64,000 nucleotides of DNA from Sclerodactyla briareus (taxonomy: Eukaryota; Echinodermata; Holothuroidea; Dendrochirotida; Sclerodactylidae): positions 124,001-188,000 of the forward strand of contig JAODTK010001643.1 of NCBI GenBank assembly GCA_026419785.1, in the 5' to 3' direction. Within the stretch, counting starts at the first letter, position 1. Every line of letters begins with the position of its first letter. A model generated the notes under the pieces. It was not told the origin of the DNA, ran no database searches, and saw nothing but the letters and a program-made list of their open reading frames with translations. This document shows, in pieces, positions 23,207 to 33,690 of the stretch. The translations under genes were made by a program, and so were the position numbers.

Positions 23207-23559
23207 GGAGCTTTAGATTTCACGACGGCGAGGGCAACGGCAACAATTGACGTAATGTTTTTTCACATTGTTGATCACATCGCCGTCCTGCAGTGAAGCG
23301 TGTCAATTAGCCAGTTGCATGATTTAGATGGGCAGGTTTCACGGTTGCATGTTCGAGTATTGACCCAAAAATCCCCGAATTGCATTGTTTAGCTTGTTGA
23401 ATGATGCCATGCACTGGGTTCAAGTTCACGACAACGTGACAAGTTGGTGACTCCCATCGTAAATCGACGTAGTACGGCAGTTGTTGAGGTTGTCGTATGC
23501 GCGGTAGGTTCAACATTGCGCCATACGTTGCAGTTGCCGTCGTGAAATCTGAAGCTCCC
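23207..23559. mobile_element. MITE-like element with ~33-bp terminal inverted repeats
   Basis: The left end GGAGCTTTAGATTTCACGAC (23207-23226) continues to GGCAACGGCAAC. The right end is its inverse (CGTTGCAGTTGCCGTCGTGA, AATCTGAAGCTCC to 23559). It is flanked by TTA on the left and C-TAA on the right, compatible with a TWA target site (PIF/Harbinger-like) but not decisive. About 350 bp, non-coding; in the ferlin intron. Confidence 0.65.
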
Positions 23560-24654
23560 TAATGATTTGTTGATGGTAAGCCCAATGATCTCATTATTCC
23601 GAGTCTCCTTATCAAGCTTTCTGGGGTCCCTAAAATTTATTGACCATAGAACAGATTTTCTTCAGACATACCACAGGTGAAAAGTAAATAATTATCCCAT
23701 ATGACAGATTTGGAGATCCTAGCATGTCGCTTAAGTAAGAGTTTTTTCAATTTACTTGGGGGAGTTGTAACATTCTTCCATATCTTGTTTACTCTTAGAA
23801 AAATTATCATTAAGAACCAAGCCATAGTTCATTTGTTACAGGGTTCTCAAAAGTAAATATTTTGCATTAATTTTCTCCACAAAGTTTCCCCTGGTTCCCC
23901 TCTCCGATGATGCGAGAGGTTTTGTGTAATAGCAGATCATGCTAGATTCACACACTCGGTATTAGATAAAAATTGGGTCTGAGGGTCTCATTCCCTTAGA
24001 TGCACTAATTGTGAGCTAATCTTTGAACACAGAGGGACAAGGTACTGTATCAACGACACACAGATTGTGTCAGGGGACTAGTTTACAACCTCGGAAATCA
24101 GGGTGCGAATCCCGGTTGGGTCTTACCTAAACTTCGTAGCTGCTGCCTACTCCCTGGGAACTCAGCACAAGACACTGCAGCAGAATAGGGAGCAGGCAAT
24201 TTGCATTTTGCCATCTGTGTTGTGATTACCCCTGCCCCCACTGGCCCACTAGGAAGAAGTGACTGAGAGCTTGTGATAGGTGAATAGAAGAAAATATTTG
24301 ACTATTCAACGATGCTGCTACACATACAGGGGGTGGTGCATTGTTGAATAGCATTCATTCACTTGACGTTTGCAGTACTGGACATGCAAACCCGATCATC
24401 TTACCAGTTCATTCTTGACCATGGTGCCTCTGCCATTCCCGCTGATGGGCTGTGTTGAGATAACTTGTGTTTTCTCTGCCAATAACATCTGGACAGAAGA
24501 GTGACAGAGTGGAATCAGTGATGCTTTTGCAAGCAACATTCCGAGTTCAGCATTTCCCCAGGTGGCTTTACTACTTGCAAGTTGCAATGGCTGAGGTCCC
24601 GGTCTTTATTCTTTGGTTCTACTGTAATGCAGAGGGTTCTGGGGTTTTTTCTTT
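23560..24654. other. Ferlin intron D-E, with SINE-like copy near 24050-24290
   Basis: Near 24105-24120 the sequence GGGTGCGAATCCCGG is one base from a pol III B box (GGTTCGAATCC). The downstream part (TCAGCACAAGA, GGCAATTTGCATTTTGCCAT, ATTACCCCTGCCC) matches the copy at 20330-20500. This suggests a tRNA-derived SINE family; the A box is not clear. Otherwise unassigned. Confidence 0.4.
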
Positions 24655-24836
24655 TCAATAAGTCTTATTGATTGGCTGTTAGCAGTCAATAAGTCTCATT
24701 GATTGGCTGTGCACAATAAGTCTCATTGATTGACTGTGAGCAGTCAATAAGTCTCATTGATTGACTGTGAGCAGTCAATAAGTCCATTGATTGGCTGTGA
24801 GCAGTCAATAAGTCTCATTGATTGACTGTGAGCAGC
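24655..24836. repeat. 31-bp minisatellite, about six copies
   Basis: The unit contains CAATAAGTCTCATTGATTG and CTGTGAGCAGT. One copy is shortened (TGTGCA instead of TGTGAGCAGT). Each unit has the inverted words CAAT/ATTG, so it can form short hairpins. Confidence 0.9.
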
Positions 24837-25608
24837 CACATTGGACATGAATCTTCTGCTCCCCCAGGTTCAAAGAAAGTGGTCTTGGAGTTCACTGATT
24901 GTCCTTTCAGATGGTGATGTCAAATGGTGGTTCTGTAGACTCTGCTCTTCGTATTAACACTTACAAAAACGTAGGAGTCAATGAGACGCGAACACCGAAC
25001 GTAATTGAACAAAGATTCGTATTGAGTCTCTCAGCAAACTATAACTGAAAAGTAGCACAATGCGAACAGAGAATACAAATTGATACAACGGACCCGAGAC
25101 ATAATAATAACAGCTACTTAAATGTACTCTATATATAGAACGAATACAAGGCAGGATGTATCTCTACTACAAATCTCCGACGTTACTGCTCCACGTGAAT
25201 ATACAAAACAAGAACTTGATAAGGGTTGCCAACCAAAATTACAGTGTTACAGTTCAAAGAGCAGGTTTGGGATTGGTTTAACGTCTGCCTGAATATCATC
25301 TGAGCACTGGTCGAGAAGAGAAGACAACACATCCACAAACAATACGGACAGGACTCCTTGGTGAGCCTTGATAGTAATCAAATCTCCCAGCATTTTTACG
25401 TCAACGAGTGTCAAATACATAAAGCCTCGAGCTCGATGTTTTACAACAGAAATTCATTGCAGGCCCTTCTATGCTAACTTGTAGGATCCAAGCTCAATTG
25501 CAATGTATGGGTGCAATCATCGTCGACACAGCCCTTCCTTGCAATCATCTTCGACACAGCCCTTCCTTCCTTTCTCCTAACTTCAGTCGTCATTTTTTTT
25601 TTTGTCAG
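24837..25608. other. Ferlin intron D-E, last part
   Basis: A short direct duplication, GCAATCATCGTCGACACAGC / GCAATCATCTTCGACACAGC, occurs at about 25515-25565, before the T12 tract and GTCAG acceptor of exon E. Nothing else recognised. Confidence 0.45.
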
Positions 25609-25718
25609 GGTAAGGTTGAGATGGAGCTAGAGATTCTGGATGAGGAGGAGGCTAATGAGAAACCAACAGCTCCGGCTCGAGATGATCCTAACCAGTATCC
25701 TACCCTTGAGCCACCAAT
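25609..25718 (+). CDS. Ferlin family gene, exon E (K-V-E-M..L-E-I-L acidic segment)
   Basis: Acceptor TTTTTTGTCAG|G, donor AAT|GTGAGT. The 110-bp exon reads GKVEMELEILDEEEANEKPT followed by APARDDPNQYPTLEPP. This is the conserved ferlin segment between the last C2 domain and the membrane anchor (G-K-V-E-M-x-L-E-I-L-x-E-x-E-A-x-E-x-P...R-D-x-P-N). Uninterrupted; ends in phase 2 and joins exon F through an ATA codon. Confidence 0.93.
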
Positions 25719-27075
25719 GTGAGTTTACTCATTCTCAAAGTTCCATTCAGCCTTTATTTCATGTCCTCGATCCCAGCCACGAAGCTACCCATAAATCTAT
25801 CGTATTGACTGATATAAAAACTACAATTGAAAAAATTCTGTTGGAACAATAGTTTTAGGTTGAAATTCGTAATTTCGTGGAATAGGTCCCTGTGGCGAAA
25901 AGATACATTCGTTACGGCTGGCTGACTTTTTTTTAAAATTCGCCAATGATCACCATTTCCTGCAAAATAAAAATGATTTGAGTGTTGTGATTTTGGCTGA
26001 ACTGAAGTTTTCTTGTAGATGAGGTATCGAACGATGGCATTCATTTCCAATATCATTGATGCTTATTTCTCGAATATTTCAATGACTGAATGAAGCTTTA
26101 ACTAGTACAACCAATGTGAGTATTTGTGTCAATGATCTTCAATGATGTCCTAGAAATATTATCCTCTATTGAGGATATTCACAAACATTCATAAAGTTTC
26201 TCTAAATAATTTGACTTGGCAAATGTTGGTAGAATGTAGTGGCAACAAGGGGCCCTGAGAATTTTTCTTCTGGTTATCATGGTGGTTAGTCAGTATTTTC
26301 TCTGACCCACTGGTACATATAGGATTTACATGATGATGATTCGCCTTGGAAGGTTTATTTTGGGAACAGTTAATGTTCCTAATTTAATTGGCACACACTT
26401 TGCATACGGCTATTGGTACCTGAAGGTATCAAGTCACATAGGGGTAATTTAGGTCATTTCTCATTCCTCATCAATGTAATGCAGTCGTGACTGTGTGTAT
26501 GCATGTGTGTATGTGTGCATGTGACGCGCGGCTTGTGAACACTCCAACTCAACTCCCCCTGGGGAGATCAAGCTCATTGGTATGTGAGTTTTCCACAATG
26601 AGTACATGACTATATTGTTTCAGGTTCAGGGAAAAGTTCAGGAGAGTTAAAAGTCTGAAAACCTTGTGAACCCTATGTTTTTTTTTGTTTTTTTTATAAG
26701 GGGTAATTTTTTGGGGAAAGTTGAGCAATTGCGGGAAATTTTTATCTCGTCGAATTCAAGCTTGTGAACATGATATCTCAGTCCACCCTGAATGATGGAA
26801 GTAGATTTTGTTACATGAATACATGAAGTTGATGGGGCATATCTTCACCTGAACAGTTAAGTATCACCAAGCCTCCAAAGAACTCAGCACCATTGGTGCT
26901 CTTGTTATATAGCAGTGAAGATTCAATAACTGCCACCTGGTGTCGGTATAAATGTTGCAGGTGGGGGGGGGGGGCATGTAATATGCTCCAGGCTGGTGAT
27001 TTTGGAAGGAAAGTAGCATCTTAAAATGATAACTTGTTTTGTCCTCCTCCTCATTTTCCCACTTTCTAATAACAG
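25719..27075. other. Ferlin intron E-F, with family 2-related fragment E5
   Basis: From about 26474 to 26907 lie a GT-rich block (GTGTGTATGTGTGCATGTGA), a partial family 2 unit (TCCCCCTGGGGAGATCAAGC, GTTTCAGGTTCAGG), and a 3' end AGCCTCCAAAGAACTC, then hairpin AGCACCATTGGTGCT followed by TCTTGTT. This end resembles the family 1 tail more than the family 2 tail, so the piece is a chimera. Poly-G at 26961-26973. Confidence 0.5.
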
Positions 27076-27256
27076 ACGGCCCGAGACCTCATTCCAGTGG
27101 ATCAGCTCACCATGGATGTCCATACGGTACATCATATGGTTCAACTTCAAGTATTACATCCTCTATGGTCTGCTGATCTTCCTCCTTGTCTTCTTCATCG
27201 TGCTCTTCGTCTACAATGTCCCAGGGGTCTCAGTACAGAAGGTGTTTGGTGTATAG
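27076..27256 (+). CDS. Ferlin family gene, last exon F (C-terminal transmembrane anchor and stop)
   Basis: Acceptor TTTCTAATAACAG|A. The 181-bp segment reads RPETSFQWISSPWMSIRYII and WFNFKYYILYG, then a hydrophobic helix of about 20 residues (LLIFLLVFFIVLFVYNVPG), ending VQKVFGV and TAG (27254-27256). R-P-E-T-S-F followed by W, an aromatic/basic linker, one transmembrane helix and a very short lumenal or extracellular tail is the standard ferlin C-terminus. Phase fits exon E exactly (1 + 60 codons). As in other ferlins, the anchor is placed so that nearly the whole protein faces the cytosol. Confidence 0.95.
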
Positions 27257-27735
27257 AATGCGTAGGAACTCAAGATGCAACCACGTAACATCAGTTGCAG
27301 TTGTCTGAGCTGTGTGGAAGAAGAATTGTATCATCCTCATCCAGTCTAACTTCCAAATTAATCTACTCAATTGGGTGAAACAGTCCATGACAGTTGGGAT
27401 GATTCTCGGTAGGATCAAAAGAGAATCAGGATTTGATGTGAATGCTGGGTGTATAGTGATAATAGAAGAGGTATGAATTCCGGGAAGATTCCATCCATTT
27501 GGTTTGAAGAATGCCTTCTTTGGAAAAAATATTGAAATTGCTCCACTAAGTCGGGTTGGTAGTTGGTGGCTGTTCGTTCCGTCAAATTGAAAGTGGGAAT
27601 TATGACTTGTCCTACAGCTTACATCCAAGTGTTCCTTGTGATTGCCCATATTCAATTCATTATGGATGTTCTAGGTTATTTTCCTTGCAGTGTGGGAAAA
27701 ATTGAACATATTATTTGTATCATTTGTTCTGGTCA

Positions 27736-27741
27736 AATAAA
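27736..27741 (+). terminator. Candidate poly(A) signal for the ferlin gene
   Basis: AATAAA, 480 bp after the stop codon, preceded by AT-rich non-coding sequence. The first canonical hexamer found downstream of the stop. Further AATAAA words occur later, so a longer 3' UTR is possible. Confidence 0.5.
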
Positions 27742-27939
27742 ACATTCCAATTTCTACATAACTTAAGCTGATAGGTTTACAATTGCTCTTTAAAAGGTAA
27801 GCCAAGTTTGTGTCACTGAAAATATCATGAACACATTACGTGTACAGAACCATCGTTTGCGAAACTTTGCCTGAGTAAGTCATTCATTTCCCGCTCACCC
27901 CAGCCATGGATCATAATAACACTCAGTCATATTGGTGAC

Positions 27940-28610
27940 CAAGTGAGCGGTCATCAATGTTGCCAAGGGTCATGGGGTGTTCAATGAAAAGGTCAAAGGT
28001 CACCCAGCAGTCAATTTCAGCCATTTTGTAAAAATGGGCTCCAACAGTTTGAATTGGATGATCATGAAAGTTGGTAAGTATTAAGGGCTGAATGTGATTA
28101 TCGGATTGAATCAGGAATATGAAGTCAAAGGTCATTTAGGGGTCATTTTGGCCGAAATGGTCTTTTTAAGGGTCATTTGAGCAATCACAGATTGACTTGG
28201 ATGCACATGATAATTAGTCAGTATTACCATTGACTAATGGTATATTCAAGGTGTTCAGGAATTTGAGATTGAAAGTCATCTTTTGTACAATTTCAGCCAT
28301 TTTGTTTTGAATGGTCAAGTGGCTTCCACTCCTACAGATTAATTTGGATGATCATAAGACTAAGTCAGTTTTATCATTGACCAAAAGCGCATATGGGGTG
28401 TGCATCAATTTGACGTAAAAGATCTTATAGGGGTGGATTCCGGCAACTTTTTCTAACAACCAACCAGCGGCTTTCAATCCTGCAGAATAGATTAGACGAT
28501 CATGTGGGTTAGTATCACCATTGACCAATGATACATATGGGGTGTTCATGAATTGGATAACGAGGTGGGCGCACGTTAAACCATTGTTAAATTTGTAGTT
28601 ACTGATCATC
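27940..28610. repeat. Family 3 repeat (AGGTCA-rich), copy 1
   Basis: Diverged tandem units of about 130-150 bp, with words such as AAGGTCAAAGGTCA, TTTCAGCCATTTTG, TGGATGATCATGA and GGGGTGTTCA. Homologous to 32880-33690. No coding potential. Confidence 0.6.
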
Positions 28611-30943
28611 CAAGACAACCAAAATGTAAACCATTTTTATTAGGACACGAAAATCAAAAGTTGGTCAAAAATGCATTTGCACTTCAATTAGGACTGAGCT
28701 TCTATTAGATTGAATATGTCGTTGGGACTATCTTTGAAACAATGGGTTTGATTTTAGTATCTGTTAGTGTTGAATAATTATGCTCAATAGAGCGACCTGA
28801 TTGGCTGACATGTCATGTGACACTATCACATCCAACTGACAAGCTACTGCAATGGTTTCGTATGCAAGATTACAACTTCCTTGATTAACAGTTAGCACAG
28901 CAGATTAGGGATCACGTGGCCATTTTGTGGTTGAGTCGCTGAGCAAAATGATCCATCACTATCAGTCGACTGAAATGCACCCACTTATGGTATGGTAAAG
29001 TGTCTTTATTTTATCACCAGACATGCAGGGAAACATTCCATTCCGTGCTGCGGAACTGCAGTGCGAAAATTGAACGGCACAGCGGAGGGGTTTTCACACC
29101 ACTGTTCAATTCTTTTCAAAGTGAAATGCAGTGCTGCACGGTGTGGAAAATGTTCATAAATTTTAGGTCATTATTTAGGCATTTGCTCACACTGGAACTG
29201 GTAGCTTACAGCAAGAGAGAAATGTAGTAATGAGAGTAATAGGTAGTTAGTGTAATAGTCTAGTTATATTGAGTTTCAAGTTTTGGTTTACACATGACTT
29301 CCGATGAAATTGTCTTCCTATATGAAGATGTGCAATATTTTTTTGTGAAGTACTTGACCCACCATTGCTGTTTATACATATCTGTGAATGATATATTTGA
29401 AATGAGGATCGTTGTGAGTAGATTCGGCAAAAGGTGTTCCGCTTATATAAATTCAGAATAGGTGCAATAGACCATAGGTTATTATTATTATTAATTTGAG
29501 TTATGGTCACTAGAGAACTCGCATGACTGTTGCACAGGTTTGATCCATTGCCTGGCAAGGGGTTATAGAGATGATGTGTTATGGAGTTTCATCTCTCTGC
29601 AATATCCCGCTATCCCGTCATTCAATCCACAGGTTTCCTCGACTTGTAGCTGGTCGCAATGCCAATTCGATGCCTTGGTTGGTATCTCATATTAATTGTC
29701 TTCCAAGTTGAGGGTATTTAAAAGTGGCTGTGAATCATTCGGCATTAGGGAATTGAATGAATAGCAAATGCCATTATGTCTCACCGGAAGCTATGCAGTT
29801 ACTCTTAAGTAAATTTGTGGGTGTTTCGCGTATGCATGTGGATGTGTTCATTTTGATTCAAGCTCATACACCGGGTATTATTGTTCACCTATGTAGGTAC
29901 TTGGTCTTGTTTTTGGAGTGGATTATCCATGGTCCTCAGGGGGAAAACTTGTTGATTGGCTGATGATGTGTGATTTTAGCATGTTTAAGTTTTTGTTCAA
30001 TGTAGATAGGTTGATTCAGATGGGTTGATTTAGGGGAGTTTTGTCACATTTTTGTGGCAATTCAGGATAAAACATTTCCTGTGCTTGTGAAAAAACAGTA
30101 TGAGATCCATTCTATACTCATTAGGGATGTTCCACAGCACAGCTACGTGAAGTGTTTTGAAAAATTGCACAGGTCACGTAAGGCAGGAATTATGTGCCAT
30201 TGGGCTCACTAGTTGTTAGTATGTATCAAGGCAGACTTGGATTAAAGGACAACTGTAGGCTTGGATGCAACAGTGGTTATATCGCGGAAAATAGAAAACT
30301 CGATCTATAGGTCCAAACCCCATTTCAATATGGTGTTCCTATGTGGAGTTATTGGCCTTCAACGTTTGGTCCATTATGCAGAGAAATTGTGCATGAAGTT
30401 TTTCTTCAGCTAATGGATTAGCCGCTTTATAATTTATCCTGCAGCTGTCCCTTAATATCTGTTGCCCTATCAACAGAGAACCAACTGCAAAACTAAAAGA
30501 ATAAATTTGACTCCAGATGTCTATTTCAAGTGTGTGAAATTTGTAGTGTGCTTCAGCATTTCCAGTGCTATATTTTTAGCATGCCATCTGTACATATTTT
30601 AGAGAAATTGTATTTACTACCATATTTCCCCATTATATTTGGCGGTGCCAGTGGGTAGTGGAGAGGGAAAATTCATTCGTACACTTTATCTTTAGATTAA
30701 TTTGCGAGGTGTTTTTGATTTTCCTCCAGTTGTTTTTTTTTTTTTCGTTTGTTTGTTTGTCTGCTTGTTTGTTGTAAGTTAATATGAATGTTTCAGAGAG
30801 TGGTGAGCGTCACTTTCTCATGTGCACAAAAGAATACCGTTTACTCTCCCCAATGGATCTAGACAGATATCATCTGGTGGGGTTGTACGTCTGTCTTCTT
30901 GGAACATATATATATAATATAATATAATATAATACATTAATAT
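28611..30943. other. Intergenic region without recognised gene
   Basis: AT-rich. A (TTG)-rich stretch lies at 30733-30775 and an (AT/AATAT)n tract at 30907-30935 borders the satellite. Open frames are short and lack any domain signature. Confidence 0.4.
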
Positions 30944-31507
30944 CCCATGTGTTTATTCTGACATACATGTGGTGTACTGCAGCTAGTGGATATATGAGGT
31001 TTCATCAATCCCATGTGTTTATTCTGACATACATGTGGTGTACTGCAGCTAGTGATATATGGAGATTTCATCAATCCCATGTGTTCATTCTGACATACAT
31101 GTGGTGTACTGCAGCTAGTGGATATATGGAGGTTTCATCAATCCCATGTGTTTATTCTGACTACATGTGGTGTACTGCAGCTAGTGGATATATGGAGGTT
31201 TCATCAATCCCATGTGTTTATTTTGACATACATGTGGTGTACTGCCGCTAGTGGATATATGGAGGTTTCATCAACCCCATGTGTTTATTTTGACATACAC
31301 GTGGTGTACTGCAGCTAGTGGATATATGAGGTTTCATCAACCCCATGTGTTTATTCTGACTACATGTGGTGTACTGCAGCTAGTGGATATATGAGGTTTC
31401 ATCAACCCCATGTGTTTATTCTGACATACATGTGGTTACTGCAGCTAGTGGATATATGGAGGTTCATCAACCCCATGTGTTTATTTTGACATACATGTGG
31501 TGTACTG
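30944..31507. repeat. 66-bp satellite, nine copies
   Basis: Units start CCCATGTGTTTATTCTGACA and include TGTGGTGTACTGCAGCTAGTG and ATATATGGAGGTTTCATCAA. Starts are at 30944, 31010, 31076, 31143, 31209, 31276, 31342, 31407 and 31472 (period 65-67). Most units hold one PstI site (CTGCAG). Later copies share CAACCCC and TATTTTGAC variants, so the array grew by duplication of adjacent units. The two-frame open reading frames across it are artefacts of the repeat. Confidence 0.95.
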
Positions 31508-32691
31508 GTGTTTTCATCAGTCATCGTCTGTGTGATTCCTAGTATCGTGATCATCGTAATCTATGGTAGTGAGTAAAGTTACGTGCTTTCATGTTCACAA
31601 TAATTTGTTCACTTCCTGAAAGCCAGTTTCGATATCATAGTATATGAACTGAATATTTATCTATCAGAATGTAACATCACTGGGTGGACTTGAGTGGGTT
31701 TAACAACCCAAGTTGGGTCATTGAGTCATATTATTTTGATAGGGGCAAACTTCATCACAATCACTTTTCAATAGTAATGAATCATGGCAGCACTGAAGTT
31801 ACTGGATTGTTGTGCTAGCTATATGTAGTACCTACACTACTAGTTTAGTTATTCAGAGGGACTCCCGACTGACTTGATCCAAGCTTTTCAGGGTCGTATC
31901 TAGAATTCTGGAAAGAGGAAGAGGTGTTGTAAAAAGATAGCTTCCCCCCTTTCACAAAATGTTCGAATAATTAGGCACCCTTATTTGCAATGTGCTGTGA
32001 TTTTCAGCATCATTTGAAGGGAAATTCAACGGTACAAGAGAAATACAGGAGAAAGAGAACGAACATATTGCTCCACAGAAATAGACGGGAATTTTCCCTG
32101 CTCCCTCTAGATTGATCAGCCCTGTCATTCAATTAGCTGTACTGCTCTACCTGTACTGTAAGCTGAGTCCTAATGATGAACCCATCCACCATGCATGCTT
32201 CCTCTTATCAGTGGTCATACAATAACTTCCATAAAAAGTATCATTCCATCGCCATTTATATCCTCATTAAATTTTCATATTTGTCAATATGTAACAGTTT
32301 GACAATAGTGTTGCCTTCAGCAATGAATTATATAAATTTGCAAGACAAGTTGCGGTTGTTCTCTGTTTGTGTTCTGTGTTATCACTTCCATAAAAAAATG
32401 TGTTCAAATTGTGTGCACTCGTGTATCTGAATCTATCAGTTAGTTATAGGCACACATTAGACCAACTCTCTCATAATTTTTCGCCACTCAGGCAGAGTAT
32501 CATTTTGTCTCGCCTCTTCACATGCATTGATTTGGGATGAACATATTGTTGATCATTACTATCACTGACAATTGATTTCCAGGGTGCCGTAGGGGAGGGT
32601 GGGGGGGGGGATTATATCCGAAGTTCATCCACAGGTTCAATTAAGCCATTGTTCAGGAGAGACCATGTGATCACTTTGTTGTGCATGGTAT
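31508..32691. other. Intergenic region without recognised gene
   Basis: No repeat or exon recognised apart from a G-run (GGGAGGGTGGGGGGGGGG near 32592-32609). Confidence 0.4.
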
Positions 32692-32715
32692 TTGTCTATC
32701 TATCTATCTATCTAT

Positions 32716-32747
<32 letters not shown>

Positions 32748-32774
32748 ATCTATCTATTATCTATCTATCTATCT

Positions 32775-32817
<43 letters not shown>

Positions 32818-32833
32818 GTTCTGTCTGTCTGTC
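32692..32833. repeat. Microsatellite (CTAT)n then (CTGT)n
   Basis: About 140 bp of CTAT repeats with four breaks, ending in CTGTCTGTCTGT. Followed by CAACAATTCATTCAAATTGC and then family 3 sequence, so it may be the 5' microsatellite block of that element, as in family 1. Confidence 0.9.
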
Positions 32834-33690
32834 AACAATTCATTCAAATTGCTAATCCTCCTGCAGTGTGTAATCAATCATGATGAAACTGGTCACAATT
32901 GATCACTGAGTGAAGGGGCATCTGGGGTGTTCAGATAGTGAGGTCAACGGTCATCTAGGGGTCAGTTTCGGCCATTGTGCGTAAAAACTACAAAATGCTT
33001 CTCCTACAGTTCGATTTAGATGTTCATGAAACTTGCGCAGTATTATCGTGTCCAATGAGTACATACGGATGTTCAGAAATTTGAGGTCAGAGGTCATTCA
33101 GTGGTCATTCTGGTCAAGAAGGTAATTTTGGGGGTCAAACAGTCAAAACGCTTCTCCACCCACTGATTGAATTGGATGATCATGGTAGTAGGTCATTATT
33201 ATCCTTCCCCAATGTACATATACGGGTTGTTCAGGAATTTGACGTCAAAAGTCATATAGGGGTCAATTTCAGCCACTTTGCAAAAAACCGCAAATGCTTC
33301 TCCTACAGTGTTCAAATCGATGTTCATGAAATTTGGTCAGTATTAGCAGTGACCAATGGTACATACCGGGTGTTCAGGAATTTGAGGTCAAAGGCCATCT
33401 AGGGGTCATTTTGGCTAGAGAGGCCTAATCGCACATAGATCCATTAATTATTCCACCAGGTTTTGCGAAAACAATTTTTCTTCTTACATGAATTTAACAA
33501 AGGTGTGGGACCAATGAACAGTTAATTAGCATTTTTTTTTAATATTATGATCAAGAGAGTATTATCAATACAAACATTTCTGATGCACATGGAATCATGA
33601 CCAATCAAAACACAATTACTCGTAATAGCAAACTATCAGTACTGATATATTGGCAGGGTGAGCTACTGTGCCATTAATTGGCACTCTTGT
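32834..33690 (+). mobile_element. Family 3 repeat, copy 2, with 3' hairpin terminus
   Basis: Tandem units with GAGGTCAGAGGTCATTCAG, GGTCAATTTCAGCCACTTTG and CTTCTCCTACAGT. The 3' end near 33655-33690 reads GTGAGCTACTGTGCCATTAA, TTGGCACTCTTGTT: a GTGCCA..TGGCAC hairpin followed by TCTTGTT, the same terminal plan as families 1 and 2. The microsatellite at 32692 is its likely 5' block. Confidence 0.55.

Noticed and set aside
30949-31318. 100- and 66-codon open frames with repeated FILTYMWCTAAS peptides
   Set aside because: Translations of the 66-bp satellite.
30944-31507. CRISPR-like array
   Set aside because: Whole units repeat with no unique spacers; it is a satellite in a eukaryotic genome.
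32649-32902. Open frames rich in LSIYLSIY
   Set aside because: CTAT microsatellite translation.
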